Below are positions 56,022 to 64,000 of a stretch of 64,000 bases of DNA, piece after piece. The first letter of the stretch is position 1. Every line of letters begins with the position of its first letter. The stretch spans positions 1 to 64,000 of the forward strand of contig JAFIFS010000051.1 in NCBI GenBank assembly GCA_020831895.1, in the 5' to 3' direction. The position numbers were made by a program, and so were the translations under genes. Below the pieces are notes generated by a model. The model was not told where the DNA came from, did no database searches, and was given only the letters and a program-made list of their open reading frames with translations. The DNA is from Chromatiales bacterium (GTDB lineage Bacteria > Pseudomonadota > Gammaproteobacteria > Steroidobacterales > GCA-2729495).

Positions 56022-57496
56022 GGTCGCAACGCGGCCAGCAGGTCGCCAGCCAGCAGGCCTCGCGGCTGGCCGGCAGCGGCCGCGTCACCCGCCAGCGCGT
56101 GGGCCAGCGCCGCGGCAGCGGTGACCTCGTCCATCGGGGCATCCGGGCACTGGGCAAGGAGACCTGCCAGAACGCCGGTCAGCACATCCCCCATCCCCGC
56201 ACTGGCCATCCCCGGGTTGCCGCGATCCACCAGCCAGGGCAGCTGCCCCTGCCGGGCCACAAGGGTGCCGGCACCCTTGAGCAGCACGGTGCCCCCGAAG
56301 CGCTCCAGCAGCCCGGACAGGGCCTCGGGACGCTGCGCCTGTACCTGCGCCGACGTCCAGCCGAGCAGCCGAGCAGCCTCGCCGGGATGAGGCGTCAGCA
56401 CCCAGTCGTCGCGCCGCACCGGGCTGCCGGCCAGCAGGTTCAGCGCATCGGCATCGAGCACCTTGGGCTGTGGGCTGTCCAGCACCCGCTGAAGACAGTC
56501 CCGCGCCCAGGCATCGCGTCCCAGGCCAGGCCCGACCGCTACCACGCTGGCCTGGCCAAGCAGCGTATCGAGCCCAGCCGTGTCGTCGACGCCGTGAACC
56601 ATGAGCTCAGGGCGCTGGCCGCTGACCAGCGCCACATGGTTATCCCGGGTAGCCACGCTGACGAGGCCGGCACCGGATCGCAGCGCAGCCTCCGCGGCCA
56701 GCCGCGACGCTCCACCCATGCCGGTGTTGCCGCCCACAACGACCACGTGCCCGAACCGGCCCTTGTGCGACGAGGCCGGGCGTGGCGGCAGCAGCGCCGC
56801 CAGCAGCGCCAGATCCGCCCGGCGCGCCCAGGCCTGGACCTGGGCAAGCGCGGCGGCCGGGATACCGAGGTCATCGAACAGCAGTTCGCCCCGGCAGTCG
56901 GGACCGTCCGCCAGATACAGCCCGCGCTTGCGGCCGACGAAGGTGATGGTCAGCCAGGCCCGGACGGCGGCACCGAGGCGGTGGCCGGTCTCTGCATCGA
57001 GGCCCGTGGGGATATCCAGCGCCACGACGGGCGCCGCGCGCCCGAACTGGTTGATGCCTTCGACCGCAGCCAGCCAGTCCCCTTCGAGCGGACGGTCGAG
57101 ACCGGTACCGAGCAGTGCGTCGACGGCGAGGTCTGCAGCGTCCAGCGCCTCCTCTGCAGAACCGGACACCACGAGGCCGGCCGCAGAGAAGTCACTGTAG
57201 GCGCGCGCAGCGTCCTGCGTGAGTTCCGCAGGGTCGGCCAGCGCGCAGACGCGCAGGTCGATGCCCTCCGCACTGGCCAGCCTGGCCAGCACGTAGCCAT
57301 CGCCCGCGTTGTTGCCGGCCCCGCAGAGGATCGCCCAGCGCCGGGCCTCGGGCCAGCGCTGGCGAATCGCCCTGAGCGCGGCCCCAGCCGCACGCTGCAT
57401 CAGCGTATAGCCCGGGATGCCGAATTCACGGATCGCGACCTCGTCCAGCCGGCGTACGGCTGCGGCAGGGAATACCAGCGGGTCTGCTTCGCTCAT
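56006..57496 (-). CDS. nnr: Bifunctional NAD(P)HX epimerase / dehydratase
   Basis: Nnr (YjeF) repairs hydrated NADH and NADPH. The 496-residue protein joins an N-terminal epimerase domain (about 1-215, GAGNNAGDGYVLARLA and DALLGTGLDRPLEGDW) to a C-terminal ribokinase-like ADP-dependent dehydratase domain (about 225-490). The latter has VVGGNTGMGGASRLAAEAAL, TPHPGEAARLL and GNPGMASAGMGDVLTGVLAG. The start at MSEADPLVF is 21 bases from the divergent queG start; the longer frame through queG is spurious. Confidence 0.96.
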   Translation of the reverse strand: MSEADPLVFPAAAVRRLDEVAIREFGIPGYTLMQRAAGAALRAIRQRWPEARRWAILCGAGNNAGDGYVLARLASAEGIDLRVCALADPAELTQDAARAYSDFSAAGLVVSGSAEEALDAADLAVDALLGTGLDRPLEGDWLAAVEGINQFGRAAPVVALDIPTGLDAETGHRLGAAVRAWLTITFVGRKRGLYLADGPDCRGELLFDDLGIPAAALAQVQAWARRADLALLAALLPPRPASSHKGRFGHVVVVGGNTGMGGASRLAAEAALRSGAGLVSVATRDNHVALVSGQRPELMVHGVDDTAGLDTLLGQASVVAVGPGLGRDAWARDCLQRVLDSPQPKVLDADALNLLAGSPVRRDDWVLTPHPGEAARLLGWTSAQVQAQRPEALSGLLERFGGTVLLKGAGTLVARQGQLPWLVDRGNPGMASAGMGDVLTGVLAGLLAQCPDAPMDEVTAAAALAHALAGDAAAAGQPRGLLAGDLLAALRPWLNP

Positions 57497-57517
57497 GGCG
57501 CTGATTATACTGTCAGC

Positions 57518-58606
57518 GTGACCACCGACCCCGAAACGCCGTTCGATCCCATGCTGCCTGCGCGCCTGCGCGAATGGGCGCGCGAGCTCGGCTTCGCCGA
57601 CCTGGCCATAACCGGGATCGACCTGGCCGACAGCGAGCGCGACCTCGAAGGCTGGCTGACTGCGGGCTTCCATGGCTCGATGGGCTGGATGGCCAGCCAC
57701 GGGACGCAGCGTACCCGGCCCCAGGAGCTGGTCCCGGGCACCCGGCGCGTGATCTGCGTGCGCATGGACTACTGGCCGGAGCATGGCCACGATGCGAATC
57801 GGCTTCTCGAGGATGCCCGCCGCGGATACATCGCGCGCTACGCGCTGGGGCGCGACTATCACCGCGTGATGCGCCCACGCCTGAAAAAGCTGGCTGAGCG
57901 GCTGGCGGCCGCCACACGCGCTGGTGGCTGGCGCGTGTTCGTCGACAGCGCACCGGTGATGGAGAAACCGCTGGCGGCCCAGGCCGGCCTCGGCTGGCAG
58001 GGCAAGCACACGAACCTGATCAACCGGCGGGCCGGGTCCTGGTTCCTGCTGGGCGAGATCTACACCGACCTGCCCCTGCCGGTAGATCCACCGGCTCGCG
58101 ACCACTGCGGCAGCTGCAGGGCCTGCCTCGACGTCTGCCCGACGGTCGCGATCGTCGCGCGGTACCGCCTGGATGCCCGGCGCTGCATTTCCTACCTGAC
58201 GATCGAGCAGCGTGGCCCCATACCCGAACGCTGGCGCAAGCCCATCGGCAACCGGATCTTCGGCTGCGACGACTGCCAGCTGTTCTGCCCCTGGAACAAG
58301 TTCGCGCGCCCGGCCACGGAGAAGGACTTCAAGCCCAGGCACGGACTCGATGCGCCGGATCTGGTCGAGCTCTTCCTCTGGGACGAGGCGACCTGGTCAT
58401 CGCGCACCGAGGGCAGCGCGCTGCGCCGGCCGGGCTATGGCGGCTGGCTGCGCAACACTGCTGTGGCGCTGGGCAACGCGCCTTCGGACCCGGATGTGCT
58501 GGCAGCACTGGCCACCCGCAGCCAGGACCCCAACCCGCTGGTGCGAGAGCACGTCGGCTGGGCCCTCGCCCAGCACGCCCAGCGTTCCCGCAGCCTCCTG
58601 TACTAG
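57518..58606 (+). CDS. queG: Epoxyqueuosine reductase QueG
   Basis: QueG reduces epoxyqueuosine to queuosine in tRNA using cobalamin and two [4Fe-4S] clusters. The 362-residue protein has the cluster motifs CGSCRACLDVCP and CDDCQLFCPW, the active segment FVDSAPVMEKPLAAQAGLGW and a C-terminal HEAT-like region. A GTG start at 57518 fits family length; ATG 57551 is an alternative. TATACT at 57506-57511 lies only six bases before the GTG, so the message may be almost leaderless. Confidence 0.96.
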   Translation: MTTDPETPFDPMLPARLREWARELGFADLAITGIDLADSERDLEGWLTAGFHGSMGWMASHGTQRTRPQELVPGTRRVICVRMDYWPEHGHDANRLLEDARRGYIARYALGRDYHRVMRPRLKKLAERLAAATRAGGWRVFVDSAPVMEKPLAAQAGLGWQGKHTNLINRRAGSWFLLGEIYTDLPLPVDPPARDHCGSCRACLDVCPTVAIVARYRLDARRCISYLTIEQRGPIPERWRKPIGNRIFGCDDCQLFCPWNKFARPATEKDFKPRHGLDAPDLVELFLWDEATWSSRTEGSALRRPGYGGWLRNTAVALGNAPSDPDVLAALATRSQDPNPLVREHVGWALAQHAQRSRSLLY

Positions 58607-58668
58607 CGGCGGACTGTGGGAGCGGCGGACTGTGGGAGCGGCGGACTGTGGGAGCGGCGGACTGTGGG
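58605..58668. repeat. Perfect 16-bp tandem repeat, four copies
   Basis: AGCGGCGGACTGTGGG is repeated four times without change (58605-58620, 58621-58636, 58637-58652, 58653-58668). The queG TAG stop provides the first two bases of copy one. The unit resembles the conserved TGTGGGAGCGGC start of the adjoining REP element, so it probably arose by slippage from it. Confidence 0.95.
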
Positions 58669-58770
58669 AGCGGCTTCAGCCGCGAATATCTTGAAGCTGG
58701 TTTGATCCCATATGGGGCTGGTTAGCGGCTGAAGCCGCTGCCACAGGAAGCTACTCCCACAGGAAGGCGC
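58663..58770. repeat. Inverted pair of REP elements between queG and panC
   Basis: TGTGGGAGCGGCTTCAGCCG (from 58663) contains the hairpin GCGGCT-TC-AGCCGC (58670-58683). An opposed copy has AGCGGCT-GA-AGCCGCT (58724-58739) followed by GCCACAGG. A third partial copy, CTCCCACAGGAAGGCGCTCC, follows. Opposed REP pairs (BIME-like) between convergent genes can stall polymerase and protect mRNA ends. The type resembles REPs of Xanthomonadales/Pseudomonadales and differs from the GGGTGTCCC family at 17.8-20.3 kb. Confidence 0.88.
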
Positions 58771-58772
58771 TC

Positions 58773-59633
58773 CTAGAGGGAGCCTGACTCGTCTAGCAGC
58801 AGGTTGTCTATGAGGCGCGTCGTACCGAGGCGCGCGGCGGCCAGGATCACGAGCCCCCGCTCCTGCGGCTCCGGTTCCGCCAGGTCCTGCATGCGCCGGA
58901 TCGCGAAATACTCAGGCACCAGGCCCGCGCTCGCCAGCACCTGCAGGCCAGCATGCTCGAGCTGACCGAAGTCGCGTTCGCCTGCGGCCAGCTGCGTGCG
59001 GCAGTCGGCCAGCGCCCGGTAAATGGCTGGCGCCTGGCGGCGCTGCGCGGGATCGAGGTACTGGTTGCGGGAGCTCAGGGCAAGACCGTCGGCTTCCCTC
59101 GCGGTTCTCCCGGCAACCAGCTCAAGCCTCAGGTGCAGGTCCGCCACCATCCTGCGCAGGATCACCAGCTGCTGGTAGTCCTTCTGGCCAAAGACCGCAA
59201 CATCCGGCTGCACAATGTTGAACAGCCGGCAGCACACGGAGGTCACGCCATCGAAATGGCCAGGGCGGGCGGCGCCACACAGGATCTTCGAAAGCTCCGG
59301 CACGCTGACGCGCGTCGCGCCTTCGGTTCCACCCGGATACACCTGCCCGTCAGAGGGCATGAACAGCATGTCGGCGCCAGCCTCCAGCAGCCGCTGGCGG
59401 TCATCCTCGGGCGTGCGCGGGTAGCGGCTGAAATCCTCGCCGGGCCCGAACTGCGTCGGGTTGACGAACACCGAGACCACGACCCTGCGGGCCAGCCCGG
59501 CGGCCTGACGGACCAGCCCCATGTGACCGGCGTGCAGGTTGCCCATGGTCGGGACCAGCGCGATGCGCTCGCCGGCCCGTCGCCAGTCCTCGAGCCGGAT
59601 TCGCAGTGGCGCGACCTGCCTCAGCAGCTCCAT
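58773..59633 (-). CDS. panC: Pantothenate synthetase
   Basis: PanC joins pantoate and beta-alanine with ATP to make pantothenate. The 286-residue protein has VPTMGNLHAGHMGLV, VFVNPTQFGPGEDFSRYPRT, FGQKDYQQLVILRRMV and ALSSRNQYLDP. It lies nine bases after panB in a panB-panC pair. Confidence 0.98.
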   Translation of the reverse strand: MELLRQVAPLRIRLEDWRRAGERIALVPTMGNLHAGHMGLVRQAAGLARRVVVSVFVNPTQFGPGEDFSRYPRTPEDDRQRLLEAGADMLFMPSDGQVYPGGTEGATRVSVPELSKILCGAARPGHFDGVTSVCCRLFNIVQPDVAVFGQKDYQQLVILRRMVADLHLRLELVAGRTAREADGLALSSRNQYLDPAQRRQAPAIYRALADCRTQLAAGERDFGQLEHAGLQVLASAGLVPEYFAIRRMQDLAEPEPQERGLVILAAARLGTTRLIDNLLLDESGSL

Positions 59634-59642
59634 ACCGCCGGC

Positions 59643-60473
59643 TCAGGAGAAGCAGTGTTCCGGGGCCGGGTAGCTGCGGTCCTTGACCGCGGTGACGTAG
59701 TGCTCGCAGGCCTCGCGCACGGAGCCCGTCCCCTGCATGAAGTCCCTGACGAAACGCGGCATGCGGCCCTGCGTGATGCCCAGAATGTCGTAAAGCACGA
59801 GAATCTGGCCGTCGACGTCCGGGCCGGCCCCGATGCCGATGACCGGCACCGACACCGCATCGCGCACGGCGCGGCCGACCTCGTTGGGCACGCACTCGAG
59901 CAGCAGCAGGTCGGCCCCGGCACCCTCGAGCGCAACCGCATCGGCGAGCATGCGCTCCGCCTGGTCGGGCGCGCGGCCCTGGACGCGAAAGCCACCGATC
60001 TTGTGCACGGACTGTGGCCTCAGGCCCAGGTGCGCACAGACCGGAATGTCATGCCTTGCCAGGTGCTCCACGATGCGGACCTGGCCGGCGCCGCCCTCGA
60101 GCTTGACCATCATCGCACCGCCCTCCTGCATGAGCCGCACGGCATTGACCAGCGCCTGGTCGGGGCTGGTGTAGCTCATGAACGGCATGTCGGCGACGAG
60201 AAAGGCTCGCCGCAGGCCGCGTGCAACGATCTCCGAGTGGTAGATGATGTGATCGACGGTGACCGGCACCGTGGTCCCATGGCCCTGGATCACCATGCCG
60301 AGGGAGTCGCCGACCAGCACAAGATCGACGCCGGCCTGGTCGACCAGAAGAGCAAGGCTTGCGTCGTAGGCGGTCAGGCAGGCGATTGGCTCGCCGGCTG
60401 CCTTCATCGCACCGAGACGCGCCACATTGACCGGCGCATCCGAACGGTCACGCTGCTGCAGCTGTTTGTACAT
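59643..60473 (-). CDS. panB: 3-methyl-2-oxobutanoate hydroxymethyltransferase
   Basis: PanB makes ketopantoate, the first step to pantothenate and CoA. The 276-residue protein has CLTAYDASLALLVDQAGVDL, VLVGDSLGMVIQGH, ADMPFMSY and GIGAGPDVDGQILVLYDILG. It is encoded just upstream of panC and downstream of a deoxynucleoside kinase gene. Confidence 0.98.
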   Translation of the reverse strand: MYKQLQQRDRSDAPVNVARLGAMKAAGEPIACLTAYDASLALLVDQAGVDLVLVGDSLGMVIQGHGTTVPVTVDHIIYHSEIVARGLRRAFLVADMPFMSYTSPDQALVNAVRLMQEGGAMMVKLEGGAGQVRIVEHLARHDIPVCAHLGLRPQSVHKIGGFRVQGRAPDQAERMLADAVALEGAGADLLLLECVPNEVGRAVRDAVSVPVIGIGAGPDVDGQILVLYDILGITQGRMPRFVRDFMQGTGSVREACEHYVTAVKDRSYPAPEHCFS

Positions 60474-60502
60474 GGAACCGTCCTGGCTGGGCCCCGGCAG
60501 GT

Positions 60503-61150
60503 TCAGGTGAGCGCCGAGGCAATCGGGTTGAAGAAGTGCCGGCCGCTGCGGATTCGGCCGATCTCGGCCAGCAGCATCTCGTAATGATCCTCATTATGAA
60601 CCGGGTCGAGTACCGCTGCATTGACGATCAGCAGTGGACCCTGCGCATAGGCGTGGAAATATCTGGCATAGGCTTCGGCCAGGCGCTCTAGGTAGCGCCG
60701 GTCCATGCGCTGCTCGTAGCCGATGCCGCGGCGGGAGATACGCTCCATCAGTACATCAACCGGCGCCTGGAGGTAGACGACCAGGTCCGGGCTCGGCGGA
60801 CTGATCTGGACCGTCGCGCAGATGCGGTCGTAGAGCAACATCTCCTCACGGTCCAGCGTGAGCTCGGCGAAGAGGCGGTCCTTGTCGATCAGGTAGTCGG
60901 AGACCCGCGTGTCGCTGAAGATGTCGGCCTGGTTCAGGCGCTCGATCTGGGCAATACGCTGGAACAGGAAGAAGAGCTGGACCGGCAGGGCGGCGCCACG
61001 AGGATCCTGATAGAAACGCGGCAGGAACGGATTGGACTCCGGCTCCTCGAGCAGCAACTCGCCGTTCAGGCTGGCAGCCAGGCGACGGGCAAGGCTGGTC
61101 TTGCCGACCCCGATGGGGCCCTCGACAGCGATGTAGCGTGAAGCGGCCAT
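60503..61150 (-). CDS. Deoxynucleoside kinase family protein
   Basis: This 215-residue P-loop kinase has VEGPIGVGKTSLARRLA, a VSDYLIDKDRLFA segment equivalent to the substrate-base region, and the lid ISRRGIGYEQRMDRRYLERL. It belongs to the deoxynucleoside/deoxyguanosine kinase group, phosphorylating salvaged deoxynucleosides; base preference cannot be read. It sits between folK and panB, where enterics have no such gene. Confidence 0.9.
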   Translation of the reverse strand: MAASRYIAVEGPIGVGKTSLARRLAASLNGELLLEEPESNPFLPRFYQDPRGAALPVQLFFLFQRIAQIERLNQADIFSDTRVSDYLIDKDRLFAELTLDREEMLLYDRICATVQISPPSPDLVVYLQAPVDVLMERISRRGIGYEQRMDRRYLERLAEAYARYFHAYAQGPLLIVNAAVLDPVHNEDHYEMLLAEIGRIRSGRHFFNPIASALT

Positions 61151-61164
61151 AGCCTGGATTCGGG

Positions 61165-61647
61165 TCAGGCGGGGAGCCTGGCAAGGCCGGTGGCCGATAC
61201 AGCGCCTGCCAGGCGCCGCACCGTGCCCAGGCCAGGGATGCTCAGGTCCGGCGCGGTGGCGAGTAGCGGCAACAATACAAAATTCCTGCTGGCGATGCCC
61301 GGGTGAGGCACCTTGAGCGCGGGTGCCTCTATGACAGCACCCCCATAGGTCAGCAGGTCGAGATCGAGCGTCCTCGCGATCCAGCGCCGGCTGCCGCGCA
61401 CGCGTCCCTGCCGGACTTCCGTCTCCAGCAGTGCGGCCAGCAGGTTGTCTGCAGACATCCGCGTCAGCAGGCCGGCGACCGCGTTCACGTAGTCCGGCTG
61501 GTCGGTGCCGTCCATCGGCGGGCTGCGGTAAAAGCCCGACTGCAGCAGCAGGCGGGAATCCGGAAGCTCTGCCAGCGCCGCCAGCGCCTGCCGAAGCTGC
61601 CGCGGGGGATCATCCAGGTTGCTGCCAAGGCCAATCCATGCCGGCAC
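61165..61647 (-). CDS. folK: 6-hydroxymethyl-7,8-dihydropterin pyrophosphokinase
   Basis: FolK activates the pterin for folate synthesis. The 160-residue protein has AWIGLGSNLDDPP, YRSPPMDGTDQPDYVNAVAG and the catalytic loop ARTLDLDLLTYG, ending with PHPGIASRNFVLLPL. A GTG start at 61647, 17 bases after the pcnB stop, gives the normal N-terminus; a longer frame into pcnB is spurious. Confidence 0.95.
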   Translation of the reverse strand: MPAWIGLGSNLDDPPRQLRQALAALAELPDSRLLLQSGFYRSPPMDGTDQPDYVNAVAGLLTRMSADNLLAALLETEVRQGRVRGSRRWIARTLDLDLLTYGGAVIEAPALKVPHPGIASRNFVLLPLLATAPDLSIPGLGTVRRLAGAVSATGLARLPA

Positions 61648-61663
61648 CCAGCAGCTGGTGGCC

Positions 61664-62998
61664 TCAGGACGAGGTGCCGAGCGCATCGCGCTGGGCCGGG
61701 CGCCTGCGCCGGCGGCGGGAAGCGCCGGAGCCACCGCGCCGACTGCCGCCACCCCCGAAAGACTTGCGCTGTTCGGCTTCATCCTGTCCCTGCACTTCAG
61801 TCCAGAAGTCGGCGAGGTCCTGCGGTGCCTCACCCGCTGCTGCGCGGAGCAAAAGCAGGTCGTAGGCGGCTCGGAACCGCTTGTGGGTCAGCAGCGCCTG
61901 GGCGCGCTTGCCCTGGCGGCGGACGAAGCGCGGCTGCAGCTGCAGCATCTCGCGCATCGGCACCGAGAAGCGGCGCGGAAGTGCCACGCGCTGTACCTGC
62001 AGCTCGGTCAGCTCCGCGGCAGCGATGGCGAGCGCCTGGATCTCCGAGATCTCCTCCGCAGCCTGGATTTCGGCGGCGCGGTCGCGGACCGGGCCCCAGA
62101 GGAACACCGCGAAAAGGAACATCGGCGTAACCGGCAGACCCTCGGCAACGCGCCGATCCGTATTGGCCAGGGCAGCCTCGATGAATCCGCCCGCCCGGGC
62201 ATCGCGCCCGAGCCACATGGCCGTCAGCGGGAACAGGTGCTCGAACAGGCCCAGCCGCTGCAGGAGCTCATAGCTGGCCAGCGCATGCCCGGTCTGGAAG
62301 ACCTTCAGGAACTCGTCGAACAGCCGCGCGGGGGGCACCGCATCGATCAGGCTGGCCAGCCGTGCGACCGGGCCCGCGGAATCCTCGGCAATGGACAGCC
62401 CGAGCTTGGCCGCCAGGCGTGCGGCCCGCACCATGCGCACCGGGTCTTCCCGATAGCGCGTCTCCGGATCACCGATCAGCCTCAGCTGCCGCGCCATGAT
62501 GTCGGCCATGCCGCCCACGTGGTCGATCAGCGAGAAGTCCGCAATGTTGTAGTAGAGCGCGTTGATGGTGAAGTCACGCCGCCAGGCGTCTTCCTCGAGC
62601 GTGCCGAAGCTGTTGTCGCTCAGGATGCGGCCTGCCTCGTCGAGTACCCGCCGGTCATCACCATCCATGTCGCCACTACCGGGACCGCGGAAGGTTGCGA
62701 CCTCGATGATCTCGTCACGAAAGCGCACATGCGCCAGGCGGAAGCGCCGGCCGATCAGGCGGCAGTTACCGAAAAGGTCACGCACCTGCTCGGGAGAGGC
62801 ATCGGTGGCGATGTCGAAGTCCTTGGGCTGCAGGCCGAGCAGAAGATCGCGGACCCCGCCACCGACCAGCAGGGCCTGGTAGCCGGCATCCTTCAGCCGG
62901 TAGAGCACCTTCACCGCGTTGCGGGAAATGTTGGCGCGGGAGATATTGTGCTCGGCGCGGGGGATGATACGGGGCGCCGTTTCGGAAGTGGATGTCAA
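61664..62998 (-). CDS. pcnB: Poly(A) polymerase I
   Basis: PcnB adds poly(A) tails that promote RNA decay. The 444-residue nucleotidyltransferase has LVGGGVRDLLLGLQPKDFDI with the catalytic aspartates, EEDAWRRDFTINALYYN, and RYREDPVRMVRAARLAAKLG. It ends with a Gly/Arg-rich basic tail, as in E. coli PcnB. The PcnB-specific insertion and its folK neighbour distinguish it from CCA-adding enzymes. Confidence 0.96.
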   Translation of the reverse strand: MTSTSETAPRIIPRAEHNISRANISRNAVKVLYRLKDAGYQALLVGGGVRDLLLGLQPKDFDIATDASPEQVRDLFGNCRLIGRRFRLAHVRFRDEIIEVATFRGPGSGDMDGDDRRVLDEAGRILSDNSFGTLEEDAWRRDFTINALYYNIADFSLIDHVGGMADIMARQLRLIGDPETRYREDPVRMVRAARLAAKLGLSIAEDSAGPVARLASLIDAVPPARLFDEFLKVFQTGHALASYELLQRLGLFEHLFPLTAMWLGRDARAGGFIEAALANTDRRVAEGLPVTPMFLFAVFLWGPVRDRAAEIQAAEEISEIQALAIAAAELTELQVQRVALPRRFSVPMREMLQLQPRFVRRQGKRAQALLTHKRFRAAYDLLLLRAAAGEAPQDLADFWTEVQGQDEAEQRKSFGGGGSRRGGSGASRRRRRRPAQRDALGTSS

Positions 62999-63012
62999 AC
63001 AGTCGTACCGGC

Positions 63013-63042
63013 TTGAGCCTCAATAAGCAGTGGATCTATAAT
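63013..63042 (+). promoter_or_regulatory. Candidate promoter of tRNA-Glu
   Basis: TTGAGC (63013-63018) and a consensus TATAAT (63037-63042) are separated by 18 bp. The start would lie about 27 bases before the tRNA. It overlaps the region just upstream of divergent pcnB. Confidence 0.7.
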
Positions 63043-63075
63043 AGCAGGCTTGCCGGCGCAGCACAGTCAGCACAC

Positions 63076-63151
63076 GCTCCCTTCGTCTAGCGGTCCAGGA
63101 CGCGGCCCTCTCAAGGCTGAAACACGGGTTCGAGTCCCGTAGGGAGCGCCA
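63076..63151 (+). tRNA. tRNA-Glu(CTC)
   Basis: This 76-nt tRNA has acceptor GCTCCCT/AGGGAGC, discriminator G and an encoded CCA (63149-63151). The anticodon stem-loop CGGCC-CTCTCAA-GGCTG gives CTC, reading GAG. T-arm ACGGGTTCGAGTCCCGT is regular. Glutamate tRNA with CTC supplements the near-universal TTC species in GC-rich genomes. Confidence 0.96.
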
Positions 63152-63176
63152 TGCCGGCGCAGCGCCAGCAGGCCCG

Positions 63177-63707
63177 ATGACCCAGCCCGAGCCAACCCCG
63201 TCCCCCGCTAAGCCGCTGACCGAAGCCGGCCTGATGCGCCGCCTGGCCGCGGCCAGCTACGACCTGGCGCTCGTCCTCGCCCTATGGGCACTGGCCACGC
63301 TGGTGATCGTCATCACGCGCGGCGGGGAGCCCGTGCCCGAGGGCAACTGGCCCTACCGACTGCTGCTGCTTGCCATCACCGCGGGCTTCTTCTCCGGCTT
63401 CTGGGTCCGCGGCGGCCAGACGCTCGGCATGCGCGCCTGGCGCCTGCAGCTGCGCGCCGCTGGCGGCGCGCCGGTCGACTGGCCCGCAGCCCTGCGTCGC
63501 TTCGCCCTGCTCGCCCTGCCTGCCCTGGCCTGGCTGCTCGCAATAGCCGCTGGACGCCCCGCCAGTGACCCGCTGGCCGCCCTGCCCGCCGGACTCCTGC
63601 TGGCCGCCCTGATGCTCTGGCGCCTGTTCGATCCCGACCAGCGCACTGCGCTGGACCGTCTCGCCGCCACCCGGATGATCGTCCTCCCCCGCAAACCCGG
63701 CAGCTGA
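63177..63707 (+). CDS. RDD-family membrane protein
   Basis: This 176-residue protein has about three hydrophobic helices (residues 30-50, 62-78 and 110-145). The RDD-type signature is LMRRLAAASYDLALVLALW, GGQTLGMRAWRLQL and LFDPDQRTALDRLAATRMI. RDD proteins are of mostly unknown function; some are linked to ion exchange. It is convergent with lptG, a frequent neighbour in gammaproteobacteria. Confidence 0.88.
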   Translation: MTQPEPTPSPAKPLTEAGLMRRLAAASYDLALVLALWALATLVIVITRGGEPVPEGNWPYRLLLLAITAGFFSGFWVRGGQTLGMRAWRLQLRAAGGAPVDWPAALRRFALLALPALAWLLAIAAGRPASDPLAALPAGLLLAALMLWRLFDPDQRTALDRLAATRMIVLPRKPGS

Positions 63708-63806
63708 CCAGCCCTCATCCAGGACCAGCACCAGGTTCGGGGCTTTCCCGACACGGCTGCCCGCGCCGGCGGGTGCCGCAGCGCCAGAAGGACGAACAGC
63801 AGCCCC

Positions 63807-64000
63807 CTAACGGGCCCTCGCCAGCGCAACCGCTGCTGCCACCGCCAGCAGCATCGTTGGCATCCACGCCGTCAGCGCCGGCGCCAGTGCCCAGACCTCG
63901 CCCCCGTCTGCCAGCGCACGACTGACCAGGAACCACGCCAGCCCGATCACCACACCGATCATCATGCGCCCACCGTTGCCCGCCCGGCGCAGCGGACCCA
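63807..64000 (-). CDS. lptG: LPS export permease LptG, C-terminal end
   Basis: The minus-strand frame from the window edge (first full codon at 63998) encodes 63 residues and stops at TAG 63807. It reads GPLRRAGNGGRMMIGVVIGL, then a hydrophobic segment ending ALARAR. This is the typical end of LptG, with a cytoplasmic basic motif and two terminal transmembrane helices. LptG with LptF and LptB extracts LPS from the inner membrane. The rest lies outside the window. Confidence 0.8.
   Translation of the reverse strand, partial: GPLRRAGNGGRMMIGVVIGLAWFLVSRALADGGEVWALAPALTAWMPTMLLAVAAAVALARAR

Noticed and set aside
56099..57517. Very long plus-strand frame extending queG upstream through nnr
   Set aside because: The upstream part is antisense to a clear NAD(P)HX repair gene and lacks family homology; QueG homology begins at about 57518.
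58605..58668. 16-bp tandem repeats as CRISPR or an origin of replication with iterons
   Set aside because: No spacers, no initiator gene or DnaA boxes nearby; the unit is derived from an adjoining REP element.

Overview
The window is a GC-rich, gene-dense stretch of a bacterial chromosome. Gene content and order point to a gammaproteobacterium. The run queG / nnr-tsaE-amiC-mutL-miaA-hfq-hflX-hflK-hflC-(DUF2065)-purA, then rnr-rlmB-rpsF-rpsR-rplI-dnaB-alr, follows the classic enterobacterial order. The same holds for dapA/gcvR-bcp-bepA, rpsP-rimM-trmD-rplS and pcnB-folK-panB-panC. The SUF-only iron-sulfur locus (Rrf2-sufBCDSUT), class I aldolase, DUF2232 in place of priB and TatT-type TRAP operon suggest a free-living lineage near Chromatiales/Xanthomonadales rather than an enteric. 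That placement is inference.

Layout. 1-2.1 kb: the 3' part of a DEAD-box helicase gene, then about 1 kb without an intact gene that holds a decayed Rhs-core remnant beside tRNA-Ser(GGA). 2.2-4.5 kb: dapA with a very short BamC-like lipoprotein, diverging from gcvR and bcp. 4.5-10.8 kb: envelope block with bepA-mlaA facing mlaFEDCB, whose mlaF appears to begin at a CTG overlapping the stop of class I aldolase. 10.9-17.8 kb: SUF operon behind a probable Rrf2/IscR-type operator, then a sixA-like phosphatase. 17.8-21.2 kb: a RAYT-like transposase gene with REP-like sequences on both sides, and sppA, which carries an in-frame 18-bp duplication with a related core. 21.2-25 kb: TRAP transporter dctM-dctQ-dctP plus TatT. 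25-28.5 kb: rplS-trmD-rimM-rpsP and ffh. 28.6-35.4 kb: a CorB/CNNM membrane protein, radA, and a CHASE2 kinase / PP2C phosphatase / FHA module. 35.4-43.2 kb: alr to rnr with a candidate S6:S18 leader before rpsF. 43.2-45.9 kb: tRNA-Leu(CAG), a DUF89 protein whose stop codon lies in the tRNA, DUF1244 and a DUF6279 lipoprotein. 45.9-58.6 kb: purA to queG. 58.6-58.77 kb: a tandem-repeat/REP cluster. 58.8-64 kb: panC-panB-dNK-folK-pcnB, tRNA-Glu(CTC), an RDD protein and the 3' end of lptG.

Most of the window is conserved housekeeping. No CRISPR array, prophage, toxin-antitoxin or biosynthetic cluster was seen, and no clearly new multi-gene system. The points most worth a second look are regulatory or structural: the S6:S18-like leader, the CTG start coupling mlaF to aldolase, the Rrf2 operator, the REP/RAYT family with a copy inside sppA, the minimal BamC-like lipoprotein, and the Ser/Thr phospho-signalling module.
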